From: Leishmania martiniquensis
Taxonomy: Eukaryota; Euglenozoa; Kinetoplastea; Trypanosomatida; Trypanosomatidae
Direction: 5' to 3'
Length of the DNA: 64,000 nt
NCBI RefSeq assembly: GCF_017916325.1
Contig: NC_090142.1
Coordinates: forward strand, 297,501 to 361,500
The stretch's first letter is position 1, and each line of letters starts with the position of its first letter. Positions 31,093 to 40,079 of this stretch are shown piece by piece. The notes below the pieces were generated by a model. It was not told where the DNA came from. It searched no databases and saw nothing but the letters and a program-made list of their open reading frames with translations. The translations under genes and the position numbers were made by a program.

Positions 31093-31671
31093 ATGCAGCA
31101 GAAGGGGGGGAGCCTCCCCAGCACCGCGCTGGTGAGGTCGAGCGCCTCCGCATCGAGCGCGAATGCCGAGCTCAGCAAAGAACAGCTGGAGGAAATCCGT
31201 GAAGCGTTCGACTTGTTCGATACAGACGGCAGCGGCACGATGGATGTGCGAGAGCTCCGTATCGCCATGCGCGCGCTCGGCTTCGAGCCCCGTAAGGAGG
31301 AGCTTCAGCAGCTCATCAACAGCGTAACCGACGGTGGGGGCAGTGGCACGCCTTCTGGGCATCCAGCGAGCGCCGGCCATGCGAACGCGATCAGCGACGT
31401 TATCAGCTTCTCGCAGTTTGTGCAGATTATGACACACAAAATGTCTCAGCGGGACTCGCGCGAGGAGATGCTGAAGGCCTTTGTGCTCTTCGACACAGAG
31501 GGCACTGGAAAGATCTCCTTCCAAAATTTAAAGCGAGTTGCGATAGAGCTTGGCGAGAACATGACGGACGCTGAGCTGCAGGAGATGATCGATGAGGCGG
31601 ACCGCGACGGGGACGGCGAGGTGAGCGAGGAAGAGTTTCTCCGTTTAATGAAGAAGACGTCTCTGTACTGA
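31093..31671 (+). CDS. Centrin (192 aa)
   Basis: Ca2+-binding EF-hand protein of basal bodies and centrin arms, needed for organelle duplication in trypanosomatids. Four EF-hand positions are visible. EF1 loop 43-54 ([12 protein letters not shown]) is canonical. EF2 is degenerate and carries an insertion of about 17-20 residues between the loop start and ISFSQF (about 80-109). EF3 loop 134-145 has Asn at position 12. EF4 loop 170-181 ([12 protein letters not shown]) is canonical. The centrin-type linker ([14 protein letters not shown]) and C-terminal MKKTSLY are present. The N-terminal 25 residues are Ser/Ala-rich, as in other centrins. The length is slightly above the usual 170 because of the EF2 insertion. 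From remembered synteny next to the S9/poly(A) polymerase block, this may be the orthologue of T. brucei centrin-2; not checked. Confidence 0.95.
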   Translation: MQQKGGSLPSTALVRSSASASSANAELSKEQLEEIREAFDLFDTDGSGTMDVRELRIAMRALGFEPRKEELQQLINSVTDGGGSGTPSGHPASAGHANAISDVISFSQFVQIMTHKMSQRDSREEMLKAFVLFDTEGTGKISFQNLKRVAIELGENMTDAELQEMIDEADRDGDGEVSEEEFLRLMKKTSLY

Positions 31672-32540
31672 AGGGCGAGGAGATAGAGGGGGGCGGGGGG
31701 GTGGAGGAGAGGTGCGTCAAGCACGTTAGATGTGATAGCGAGGACTCACGTGGACACATTCAGAGGACGGCACTGCTAGAGGGAAGGCGACGATGGTAGC
31801 GGAGTGGCCGGCGCGCGACGGCACGCATATGTGCGCGTCTGTAGCCGAAGCCCCCCCCCGCACCCCGCGGGCGTGACTGCTCCGTCCTGCTGCGCGGCTC
31901 CTCCTCTTTTTTTTTGTTTGGACGCCCTCTCGCGTGTTCGCAGCGCCTGCTAATTTTTTTTTTCGCTTGGGCTTTGGCGACTGCGATGTCACCCCGCTCC
32001 TCTGCGCCTCACTTCACTCTCACACACACACACGTACACACACACGGAGCACACAAAGCCCCAAAGACAACACTCGATGTACACAGGTCCACTTGTATGT
32101 AACCTTTTACGTGCGTGCAACCGATCTTCACACCGCAGGTGGACACCGACAACCCTCCCCCCTTTCCTTCCTCCCCTCTGCGCGCCCCATTCCTTTTCAC
32201 TTTGCCGGTGGCTACACCACATGTTGTGCGATGTGTGCGCGAGGGGGGCGGTGCGATGATGACCGGCAGCAAGTGTGTGTGTGTGGCTGTTAAGTGTTGC
32301 TTCTTCCACTTTTGCTCAGCCGCATCTCTCCCCCCTCTCCTCCCCCCACACACGCACTCACACACTTCGCTGCAGTGCCCGACACCCCCATGCCCACCCG
32401 CCTCACTTCTTCTTTCAAGCGTTCCTCTGGTAGACGCCCTCGATAAATCCCCGCTGCTGCATCACCCCACCATTGTGCTGCCCTAAGCATCAGGGTGGTG
32501 AGGGCTAGGCTGGGCAACGCATGACGGGCCGGCACTATAC

Positions 32541-32574
32541 ATGTACATACATACATATGTATGTATATATGTAC
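32541..32574. repeat. AT-rich inverted repeat (ACAT/ATGT)
   Basis: The segment ATACATACAT/ATGTATGTAT is a perfect 20-nt palindrome centred between 32556 and 32557; outer arms continue with a few mismatches (13 of 16 pairs match). It derives from ACAT tandem units and could form a hairpin in RNA. It sits about 60 nt upstream of the next gene's polypyrimidine tract. Confidence 0.75.
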
Positions 32575-32585
32575 GCTTAGATACA

Positions 32586-32637
32586 TTCACCTGCTTCCCT
32601 TCCCCCCCTCTCTTCCTCTCCCGTGCGCACTGCTCAG
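32586..32637 (+). promoter_or_regulatory. Predicted trans-splice acceptor, gene at 32731
   Basis: A C/T tract (CTGCTTCCCTTCCCCCCCTC and on) is followed by TGCTCAG, with AG at 32636-32637. The first ATG downstream is 32731. Confidence 0.5.
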
Positions 32638-32730
32638 GCTGTGGTGTTGCCAAGCGTGATAGGATAAAGCACAGACACATTCGAACGCGCGGTGCCGCCG
32701 CTCGCACGGCCGCCACCCACTGTTACCATC

Positions 32731-34503
32731 ATGGAGTCTGCCGTGGACTCGCTTCACAATCAAATTCGGCGCATCCAGGCAGAACTTCTGCGCTTGGGAT
32801 GGCACAAGCACACCGGAGATCGCATCGCGTTCCCGAGCACACCTGTCGCCAACCTGGCAAGCGCAAGTGATCCGCTTGATGGATCGCCAGTGGAGACGAT
32901 ACAGTCGTCGCTGGAAGCGACAGAGCGCCGTGCGGGGGGCAGGGCGACCGAAGCGCTGCGGCCGCCTAAAAGCGTCGCGCGTGCCCCACCTACCCCGGCA
33001 CTACCCGAGGTACTGGGTGAGCATGATGTGAATCGGGCCTTCAGTGAGGGTGACAAGTCCTGCCGCACGAGCCCCCTGACCGCATGTGGCGGTGCCGATG
33101 GGTTGAGGCGTGCTGACCTGCAGTCTTCACACCGGTACCACGGTAACACTGCCCGAGCAGTAGCGCTACCCACTCACTGCGGCGGTGGCGGTACGTCCCG
33201 CGCTGCCGAGCCTCAGATGTTCGTTCGGTACGTATGCGGCGATGAGCGCGACTCTGCGCAAGACACGGATGGTGTCCCGGCGCACGCCTCCTCCGTCTCG
33301 GTACTATCTTCGTCCACGGGCTGTGTGGCGGCTACTGGTGCATTCGAGGATCTCATTGCAAGGGCATGGGGAGGGGGCGACGGCGCGAAAGCGACGAAGG
33401 CAGAAGAAGCGGTGCGTGTGAAAGATAGACGTATCACATCGGCAGCGCTTCGTACTGAAGCCAGCCGCCCGTGGAGTCGTGAAGGGTGTGCCGCTTCTCC
33501 TGTTGCAGCCCCGCCGTTCACGGCTGAGGTGCAGCATCCGGTGGCGTCTTCTCAGAGAGTGATATCCCCGCCGGCCGCGTCCGTGCCGGTATCGTCAATC
33601 TTGTCCTCCACGGCTGCGCAGCCTCCAACGGCGACGCGCCTTCACGGCAGCGGCCACCCATTCAGTCATTGGACACCGCCCGTACGAGCGCCAAACGCGC
33701 GGATAGCATCACTCGTAGGCGCTGATGCTGCTTACCGCTCTAGCACCCGTGCCGATTGCTCTCCAGACGCACGGTGTGCCCAAGGACGCGACTCGGCCGC
33801 GGCTTTCCATGCGCCACCACAAGCGTCAACATCAAAGCAAGTCGTGGATGTGTCGCAGCGTCAACAGCGTCTACTGCGTGCTGTGCAGCTAGTGGATGCT
33901 GCCTTACACGGCTCAAGCGGCGGCAGCAGTGGGGGAGCGGCTACCAAAAGACTCGACCGACTTCATCAGATCCTCTTGACACTGAGAGACGCTTGCGGAA
34001 GGTCGATTTCGCTGCCGAGTGGAACGACTACGGCCGAGCTGCACCGCTTGCGGAAGCGACTAGTGCACGAACTGCTGCTCGGCGAGTCGGCACCGGGCGT
34101 GCTGCGCAGCTCTTCCACATCCCTGCGGATACCGCCGCGACGGTCACCGCCATCTGCCCCTCAGGTGGCAATACGAGACAGCTTTGAAGGCGGTGGCGAG
34201 ACCGACGCGCACAGTGGCGGTGCTCTTAGTCTGACGCATGCGGCAGGCGACGTGCGAGTTGCCAACCCTTCCTCTTCCCCAGTGCCGTCAGCTTCTCCCC
34301 TTCGCCTCGCGAGTACCCACTCTGCCATACCCGTCCACGCCGCCGACACCTCTGCGCCCTCTGTGCTTCCGCCTTCCCCTCCTTCGCCGGCAGCCCAAGA
34401 CCCGTACATGGAGTCACAGCAGCGGTTTCAGCTCGAGATGGCGTCTCTGCATCAGGCGCAACAGCGACGGCTGCAACTGCAGCGACAGCGCACCGCCTGC
34501 TGA
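32731..34503 (+). CDS. Hypothetical protein with terminal coiled-coil segments (590 aa)
   Basis: Family not recognised. The N-terminus (ESAVDSLHNQIRRIQAELLRLGW, about 2-24) is amphipathic and may coil. The C-terminus (about 562-590) is Gln/Arg/Leu-rich (QQRFQLEMASLHQAQQRRLQ) and strongly helical. A helical stretch with conserved-looking hydrophobics lies near 385-450 (QRLLRAVQLVDAALHG, RLDRLHQILLTLRDACG, LHRLRKRLVHELLLGE). The rest is Ser/Ala/Pro/Thr-rich and low in order. There is no signal peptide, membrane segment or catalytic motif. The architecture suits a cytoskeletal or scaffold protein, but that is only a guess. The start is the first ATG after a good acceptor; a GTG at 32692 in the same frame was not used. 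Confidence 0.85.
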   Translation: MESAVDSLHNQIRRIQAELLRLGWHKHTGDRIAFPSTPVANLASASDPLDGSPVETIQSSLEATERRAGGRATEALRPPKSVARAPPTPALPEVLGEHDVNRAFSEGDKSCRTSPLTACGGADGLRRADLQSSHRYHGNTARAVALPTHCGGGGTSRAAEPQMFVRYVCGDERDSAQDTDGVPAHASSVSVLSSSTGCVAATGAFEDLIARAWGGGDGAKATKAEEAVRVKDRRITSAALRTEASRPWSREGCAASPVAAPPFTAEVQHPVASSQRVISPPAASVPVSSILSSTAAQPPTATRLHGSGHPFSHWTPPVRAPNARIASLVGADAAYRSSTRADCSPDARCAQGRDSAAAFHAPPQASTSKQVVDVSQRQQRLLRAVQLVDAALHGSSGGSSGGAATKRLDRLHQILLTLRDACGRSISLPSGTTTAELHRLRKRLVHELLLGESAPGVLRSSSTSLRIPPRRSPPSAPQVAIRDSFEGGGETDAHSGGALSLTHAAGDVRVANPSSSPVPSASPLRLASTHSAIPVHAADTSAPSVLPPSPPSPAAQDPYMESQQRFQLEMASLHQAQQRRLQLQRQRTAC

Positions 34504-35534
34504 CGATCAACGCATGCCCGTATGCAGTTTCGACATGAAGAGGGGAGGGGATAGAGCGCAGGGGGGGGGGCGGGGGCGTTGCTTGACAGGTATAAACTCA
34601 GCCATGCAGCAGTGACAGGTGCGCCACCGCTGTGGCGTTTCGTGCGGAGCTGTTGGTGCGGCTTGAGGCTGCACGTGATGTTGCCGTTGCGCTGGTTTGG
34701 CGCGTGCATGCTCACGCACGCGCGTTTGTCTATCTGCCCCTGTGCGCTCGATAGCGCGCATACACACACACACACGCACACGCGCACATAGACATATATT
34801 AATAGATGTATGTGCGTATATGCGAACGCAGGCGAGTTGGTCTTGAGCACGTCGCTAACAAAAAAATTTCACACCTCACTTTGGCGGATAGACACCGTCT
34901 TTTCCGTTGTTGTGCTTGCCGCGCTGCCCCTCTCTGCCCCCCCTCCCCACACACCCGACCCGCCATTGACGGTGCTCAGAGAGAGGGATGGAGGGAGGAA
35001 GAGTCTGTGTATGCCTGTCTGTCTCTCCCTGCCTGCGCGTATGTGCGCAGTTCACTGGGCTCTGGCGAGCTCGGACTCGAGAACGGTGCCGCTGGCAGTG
35101 CCGTGTGAGCGCCTTTTAGCGAATCGCTGAGGCGGGGCGCTGTGGGCAAAGAGGGGGCGCACTTGCTGTGAGCGCTCCGCAGCGGCAGTACCATTGCTTT
35201 TCTCCTCTCAACATGGCCTTCGCGGCTGCTCCTCCTCTTTGCATACGCCTCTGCCGACCATGCCGTGTAGCTCGTCAGCTTAACCGAAAGACAACTCACC
35301 CCCCCCCCCGCCCAGGCGCAAGGCCCGCGCGCGGTTCGGGATTACATTCGTAGCAGTCGAGTAGAACAACCTCTTGTGTCCCGCAGCGGAGGCGGAATCG
35401 CGGCGGAGCGGCGAACCACCTAAGCGCTATCGCCGCTGTGGATGAGGTGGGCCCCTCGCCTTCTTCCTCCTTCTCCCCTCCCTCTTGTTCTCCTCCTCTC
35501 CCCCTCCCCTCATTGAGCGCGCGTGAGGGCAGCG
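34504..35534. other. Intergenic spacer
   Basis: Includes a G-run near 34560-34577, a (CA)n run near 34760-34790 followed by an AT-rich patch, a C-run near 35298-35312 and the long C/T tract of the importin gene. No gene is seen. Confidence 0.65.
35457..35517 (+). promoter_or_regulatory. Predicted trans-splice acceptor, importin gene
   Basis: About 55 nt of nearly pure C/T end in CATTGAG, with AG at 35516-35517. The ATG at 35535 follows after 17 nt, so the 5' UTR would be very short. Confidence 0.5.
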
Positions 35535-38500
35535 ATGCAGCGCAGTGACACTCTGTTCACCGCTGACGAGCTGAGTGATATTATTTCGCACGTTTTGCAC
35601 CTCGTCGACAACACTGAGCGTCGCCGCAACGAGGCATTACTTACGAACGCGCTTCGGCAGCCCCCAAACGTGGGCCAACTGGTGAAGATTCTGTGCGGCG
35701 CTCTCGATGACACGCAGCCTGCGGAGTCGGCCGGCGTTCGCCAGATGGCTGCGGTGCTGCTGCGCAAGCGCGTCTTTTCTCTCTGGCGTGTGCTGACGAC
35801 GGCACAGCAGCAGGAGCTGCGTCAACTGCTGCTGCAGCGGCTGGGCAGCGAGACAGCACGCCCGGTACGCTTTGCCATTGCTCACGTCGTCACACGGCTG
35901 GCGAAGGCCGCCGCCAATAGCGGTGGCGACGGGTGGCCGGAGCTACAGCACGCGATTCGTGCCGCCGCGGACGACGTGCGAGTGGAGATGCGCGAGTTGG
36001 CGATGGTGCTGCTGTACAGCCTTGGGGAAGTGTTCGCGGAGGAGAACGCACTGAGCGGGCTGGCGGCCGAGTCCGTCATGCGGGGCCTGGGTGACAGCGA
36101 CGTGGTGGTGCAGGCCGCAGCGGTGAAGGCGGCAATGATGTTGCTGCCGGCTCTGCACGAGCACCCCACCGTGCGTCAGGCTTTTCTCGGGCACCTTGTA
36201 CCCACTTGCGTCGGCTTGCTCGAGAGCGGTGCGGCGACGGAGGCGAGGGTGCCGCTGTGCGTCAGCGTTCTCGACCTGCTCGAGCAGCTCTTCCATGACC
36301 TGCCCGTGAAGAAGCACGGTGCGCTGGTGCAGGATCTGGCGCAGGCGCTCATGCGACTCATGGCGAACCCGCAGCACCACCCCCGCGTCCGCGAGAACTG
36401 TGGGGCAGCACTCGAGAAGCTAGCCGCGCTCAAGCCAAAGTTTGTGGCTTCACCTACGCTGCTAGAGCCGCTGGTGCAGGTGTGCCTCAGGCTCATGTCG
36501 GAGGACAACACCATCTCCATCTCGGACCAGGGCAGTGATAGCATGGGGGACGAGGGCGTGGGCGACAGCGACGATGACGTGGACATGCTCCACGTTGCGT
36601 CCCCCTGCGTGGTTGGCGGCCGGCTGCTGAGTGCACTTGCCACGAAGGTGGCCAGCAAGGCCTTTACAACGGTGCTGCTGCCACACATTTCAGCAGTGAC
36701 GGACGCTCCAGCGAGCGTGGATGCCCGCACCCGCAAGGCGGCGATCATCGCACTCGCCTGCCTTGCCGAGGGACACCCCAGCTTCCTGCGTCGCCGCGTC
36801 GGGTATGTGCTAACGGTGACGCGCGACTTCCTTCGCGACGCGGATTCGGTGCCCCGTGAGGCGGCTGCCTTTGCTGTTTCCTACTTCAGTGCGCACCTGC
36901 AGCCCGAAATTTTGCTCCACCACGACAAGCTGCTACCGATGGTAGTGCCGCTGCTCGAGGACACAAACGACCTCGTACGCCGCCGCGTCGCGCAGGCGCT
37001 GGACACCCTGTGTGAAAACCTACAGGAGAAGCTCGACCGCTACGTGCCAACGCTGCTACCGGCCTTGATGGCGGCCATCCCGATCAGCTCACTCGAGACG
37101 CAGTGCCGCTTGTGCGGCGTGCTCTCGTCGATGGGCATGACGCACTCGCCTACTTTCGCGAGCCGCGGGCCTGAGCTCCTCGAGGTTCTGCGGCAGCCTT
37201 TTGGGCTGAACTCGCCGGAAACGATGGCACTTCGGGCGCAGGCAACCGAGACCGTCGGCGTCGTGGGCTCCGCGATGGGCCGCGCCGCCTTCGCCAGCTA
37301 CTTCCCCTTCTTCATGCAAGAGGTCGTGGCGAACCTGCAGACTCGCCATGCCGTCGTGCGGGAGCAGAGCTTCGGCTTCCTGGCCAATATGTGTGAGCTG
37401 TTTCGCGAGGATTTCGCACCGTACCTGAACGACTCTATCCGCTGCTCCCTGGAGACGATCTCCGAGGACCGGACAGTGTATGAGAATGCGCACCTGCTGG
37501 CCAGCGGCGGCACCGGGGACGCTCTGGCAGCATTGGCGGCGTGGAAGGACGACGGCGGCGACGATGTTGAGGAGAGTGACGAAGACGGAGGCGACGACGC
37601 GGAGGAGATTCACCTGCGTGTGCGCACCGCCGACGTTGAGGAGAAGTCGTCTGCCGTGTACTGCGTCGGCGTGTTCGCCGACGTCATGATGGGCCAACTT
37701 GGGGAGGCGCAGACGGCCGCGTGCTGGGAGGCACTGACAGGGCTGGACTCGCACTATGACCCGAGTATTCGCTCCAACGCCCTCATTGCGCTCGCGAAGC
37801 TCGCCAAGGCGTCTGCCGGTCTCCCAGCGGAGGAAATGCAGGCGCGCGGCCGGGCTGCCATAGAGGCGGGGCGCATCAGTGGCACTGGCGGCACCGGCAG
37901 CCTCGTGCAAGATATTCTTCCGCTGCCGGTGCGTGACCGCATCGACGAGTTGCTCAGTCTGCTGCTTCGCACCATTGAGGAGGAGGATGCGGAGAAGGAG
38001 GTCGTCAGCGCTGCGTGCGAGGCGGTGTCGATTTTGATGAACTATTTCGGCACTCAGTGCGCTCTTGATGGCCCAGATGCGGTGCTGCGGGATGTGGTGC
38101 AGCTGCTGCGCGGGACGATGCCGTGCCAGCGCGGCGGCGACGAACTGGAGGACGACGCGAGCAGCGAGGATGATGACGCGGAAACCATGAGCTACGAGCA
38201 GTACCAGCAGCTGCGACAGGAAAAGGGAGGGGGGGCTGCGGACACCGACAAAGCGTACCGCCGGCAGGGCAGGGATCCGTTCTTTCGGCGCGCCGATGAG
38301 GCGGCTGAGGCGCAGGCTTCCGCGATTGTTGCTGCGATGGTGCAGCATACCGAGAATGGCGCCGCGGCTGCCCCGCCATCCACGCAGCTGCCGACCGCCG
38401 CTGAGTTGCCACCGTGGTACACGCTTGTTGCACCGGATATGGTGACGCACAACGTCCACCTGCCTGAGGATCACGACGAGGTCGTCCTGGACGCTGCCGC

Positions 38501-39314
38501 TGAGATGCTCGAGAGTGTCGCCAAGGCTTACGGCCCGCTGCTGCAGCCCTACATGCCCTACCTCGTCCCGCTGCTCGTCATACACGCCAATGTGGAGACG
38601 CGGCCCCCGGAGGGACTCGTAACTGCCACGGGTACCCTCGCCGCCGTGCTGCAGGCGTACGCTGCGGTAGACGCCAATGGCGATAGTGTCGCGTCCGTAG
38701 TGTCGGAGCAGCTGCTAGCGCCATTCGTCGAGGCCGCTGTTCAGCTGAGCTTCAGCGTCATGACGGGCTCAGACGAGTCTACTGCGAGGGCGAACAGCGC
38801 TTATCTACTGCGCGTCCTCGTGGAGGGCTGTCCGAGCTTCTTCACTCAGCAGCTCCACATTGTGCCACAGTGCCTGCACGCGCTCTGGTCCATCGTCGGC
38901 AATGAGGAGGACGAGATCCCCGAAGCGGTCGACAATGCGGTCAGCGCCACCTGCTCCTTCGTCCGCTGCCTTCCGCTGTCGCTGCTGCCTGTTGATGGGG
39001 TTATCCCGGTGCTCATGGCACACCTGCCCATGAAGATGGACAAGGCAGAGAACCCTAACGCGGTGCGCACACTGTGCTATCTCCTGGGCGCTGACCACGC
39101 TGCCTCGGCTGCGGCAGTGTCAAGCTGGTTGCCGTCTGTGATTGGCGCCGTTGCGAACGTGCTCGGCGCGGAAACTGTTGAGGACGCGGAGAAGCAGCGG
39201 CTGGTACAGCAAGGGGTAGCACTCTTTGCGCGGGCGTACCCACAGTCATGGCAGCAGCAGCAGCAGCGCTTGTCGAATGAGCAGCGCGCGGCGCTTCAGG
39301 TATGGCATCTGTGA
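35535..39314 (+). CDS. Importin-beta family karyopherin, importin-4/Kap123-like (1259 aa)
   Basis: Nuclear transport receptor built from tandem HEAT repeats over its whole length. The N-terminal importin-beta-type region shows the hallmark pattern RRRNEALLTNAL then VRQMAAVLLRKRVFSLW (residues about 30-85), which contacts RanGTP in family members. HEAT helices follow throughout (for example LLPMVVPLLEDTNDLVRRRVAQALDTL). An acidic Asp/Glu-rich segment (about 675-692) precedes VRTADVEEKSSAVYCVGVFA (about 696-715), a block typical of importin-4/Kap123/importin-5 proteins. A second acidic stretch is near 875-890. Human importin-4 is about 1080 aa, so this protein is somewhat longer. Expected cargoes are ribosomal proteins and histones, by family knowledge only. 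The GTG four codons upstream is not used; 35535 is the first ATG after the acceptor. Confidence 0.92.
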   Translation: MQRSDTLFTADELSDIISHVLHLVDNTERRRNEALLTNALRQPPNVGQLVKILCGALDDTQPAESAGVRQMAAVLLRKRVFSLWRVLTTAQQQELRQLLLQRLGSETARPVRFAIAHVVTRLAKAAANSGGDGWPELQHAIRAAADDVRVEMRELAMVLLYSLGEVFAEENALSGLAAESVMRGLGDSDVVVQAAAVKAAMMLLPALHEHPTVRQAFLGHLVPTCVGLLESGAATEARVPLCVSVLDLLEQLFHDLPVKKHGALVQDLAQALMRLMANPQHHPRVRENCGAALEKLAALKPKFVASPTLLEPLVQVCLRLMSEDNTISISDQGSDSMGDEGVGDSDDDVDMLHVASPCVVGGRLLSALATKVASKAFTTVLLPHISAVTDAPASVDARTRKAAIIALACLAEGHPSFLRRRVGYVLTVTRDFLRDADSVPREAAAFAVSYFSAHLQPEILLHHDKLLPMVVPLLEDTNDLVRRRVAQALDTLCENLQEKLDRYVPTLLPALMAAIPISSLETQCRLCGVLSSMGMTHSPTFASRGPELLEVLRQPFGLNSPETMALRAQATETVGVVGSAMGRAAFASYFPFFMQEVVANLQTRHAVVREQSFGFLANMCELFREDFAPYLNDSIRCSLETISEDRTVYENAHLLASGGTGDALAALAAWKDDGGDDVEESDEDGGDDAEEIHLRVRTADVEEKSSAVYCVGVFADVMMGQLGEAQTAACWEALTGLDSHYDPSIRSNALIALAKLAKASAGLPAEEMQARGRAAIEAGRISGTGGTGSLVQDILPLPVRDRIDELLSLLLRTIEEEDAEKEVVSAACEAVSILMNYFGTQCALDGPDAVLRDVVQLLRGTMPCQRGGDELEDDASSEDDDAETMSYEQYQQLRQEKGGGAADTDKAYRRQGRDPFFRRADEAAEAQASAIVAAMVQHTENGAAAAPPSTQLPTAAELPPWYTLVAPDMVTHNVHLPEDHDEVVLDAAAEMLESVAKAYGPLLQPYMPYLVPLLVIHANVETRPPEGLVTATGTLAAVLQAYAAVDANGDSVASVVSEQLLAPFVEAAVQLSFSVMTGSDESTARANSAYLLRVLVEGCPSFFTQQLHIVPQCLHALWSIVGNEEDEIPEAVDNAVSATCSFVRCLPLSLLPVDGVIPVLMAHLPMKMDKAENPNAVRTLCYLLGADHAASAAAVSSWLPSVIGAVANVLGAETVEDAEKQRLVQQGVALFARAYPQSWQQQQQRLSNEQRAALQVWHL

Positions 39315-40079
39315 GGAAGAGGTGCGGCGAGGATCTCATAGGCTGGGCGGCGGTCGCTGGCAGTGGTCGGCTGCACTTGCTCTCCGCTTTTCTCGTTGCA
39401 GCACCACCAAGCGTCCCGCTGACGCTGTCGTCCTCCCCCCTCCCTCCCCATTCCTTCAGCGATGGCGCATGTGCGACTCCGTTGGCCCTCCCGTCCATGC
39501 CACAGCGCTGCCGACGCCCTCCTCACCACTGCCCGACCGTTTCTCTCTGCTCGAGACAGTCTTGAAATGCTCTTTGAAGTGTAACGCACCGTCGATAACG
39601 ACGTCTAATTCAAGACAGTCCCCCGCCTCTCTCTCTGTGCCATACGCATCACGTCCCCCGCCTTGTCCTACGCGTACACGGGAGGATCTGCTCTGCACTT
39701 GTCTTCTACCGTCTCCTCACTTACGCGGACACATCTCTGCTCCCTCCCTCCTCCTCTCGTCCCCCCTCCTCGCATGTGCTTATGAACTTTGAGCTGTGCA
39801 GCTGTTGCGGTGTTTAACCGGTATTGCCATCTTCGTGCCGCGCACACCCGCACACGGGGCACAGCGCCTACAGTCCCTCCAACGGGACTCGTCTGCCTTG
39901 ACGGAACGCAGCAACACCCGTCGACACACACACACACACACAGAATCGCACCCGCACGCACGCATACGTGCCGTGACCGTGGGCACAGGAACGCGGGAGC
40001 AGCGATAAGAGTGTGCCCATTTTCGTCTGTTTCGCAGTACAGAGACCACCCCCTTGCTGCGTCTGCAGCTGTAGCACAG
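39315..40079. other. Intergenic spacer
   Basis: C/T-rich, with a (CA)n run near 39926-39943. The downstream frame is open from a TTG at 39789, but that segment contains His/Thr runs from the CA repeat and lies upstream of the predicted acceptor, so it is treated as untranslated. Confidence 0.65.
40010..40037 (+). promoter_or_regulatory. Predicted trans-splice acceptor, malonyl-CoA decarboxylase gene
   Basis: CCATTTTCGTCTGTTTCGCAG, with AG at 40036-40037. The first ATG downstream is at 40080. Confidence 0.5.

Larger units (their letters stand above)
31672..32730. other. Intergenic spacer with palindromic AT-rich segment
   Basis: Contains T-runs at about 31909-31917 and 31954-31964, (CA)n runs near 32021-32043, C/T tracts and an AT-rich inverted repeat centred at 32556/32557. 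No coding region is supported. Confidence 0.65.

Noticed and set aside
37089..38585. Long minus-strand ORF (498 codons) inside the importin gene
   Set aside because: It mirrors the GC-rich codons of the well-supported plus-strand importin gene; its translation is His/Arg/Gln-rich with no domain. It is a shadow of biased codon usage.
39789..40079. In-frame extension of malonyl-CoA decarboxylase from a TTG
   Set aside because: It includes a His/Thr run from the CA repeat, contains no ATG and lies upstream of the predicted splice acceptor.
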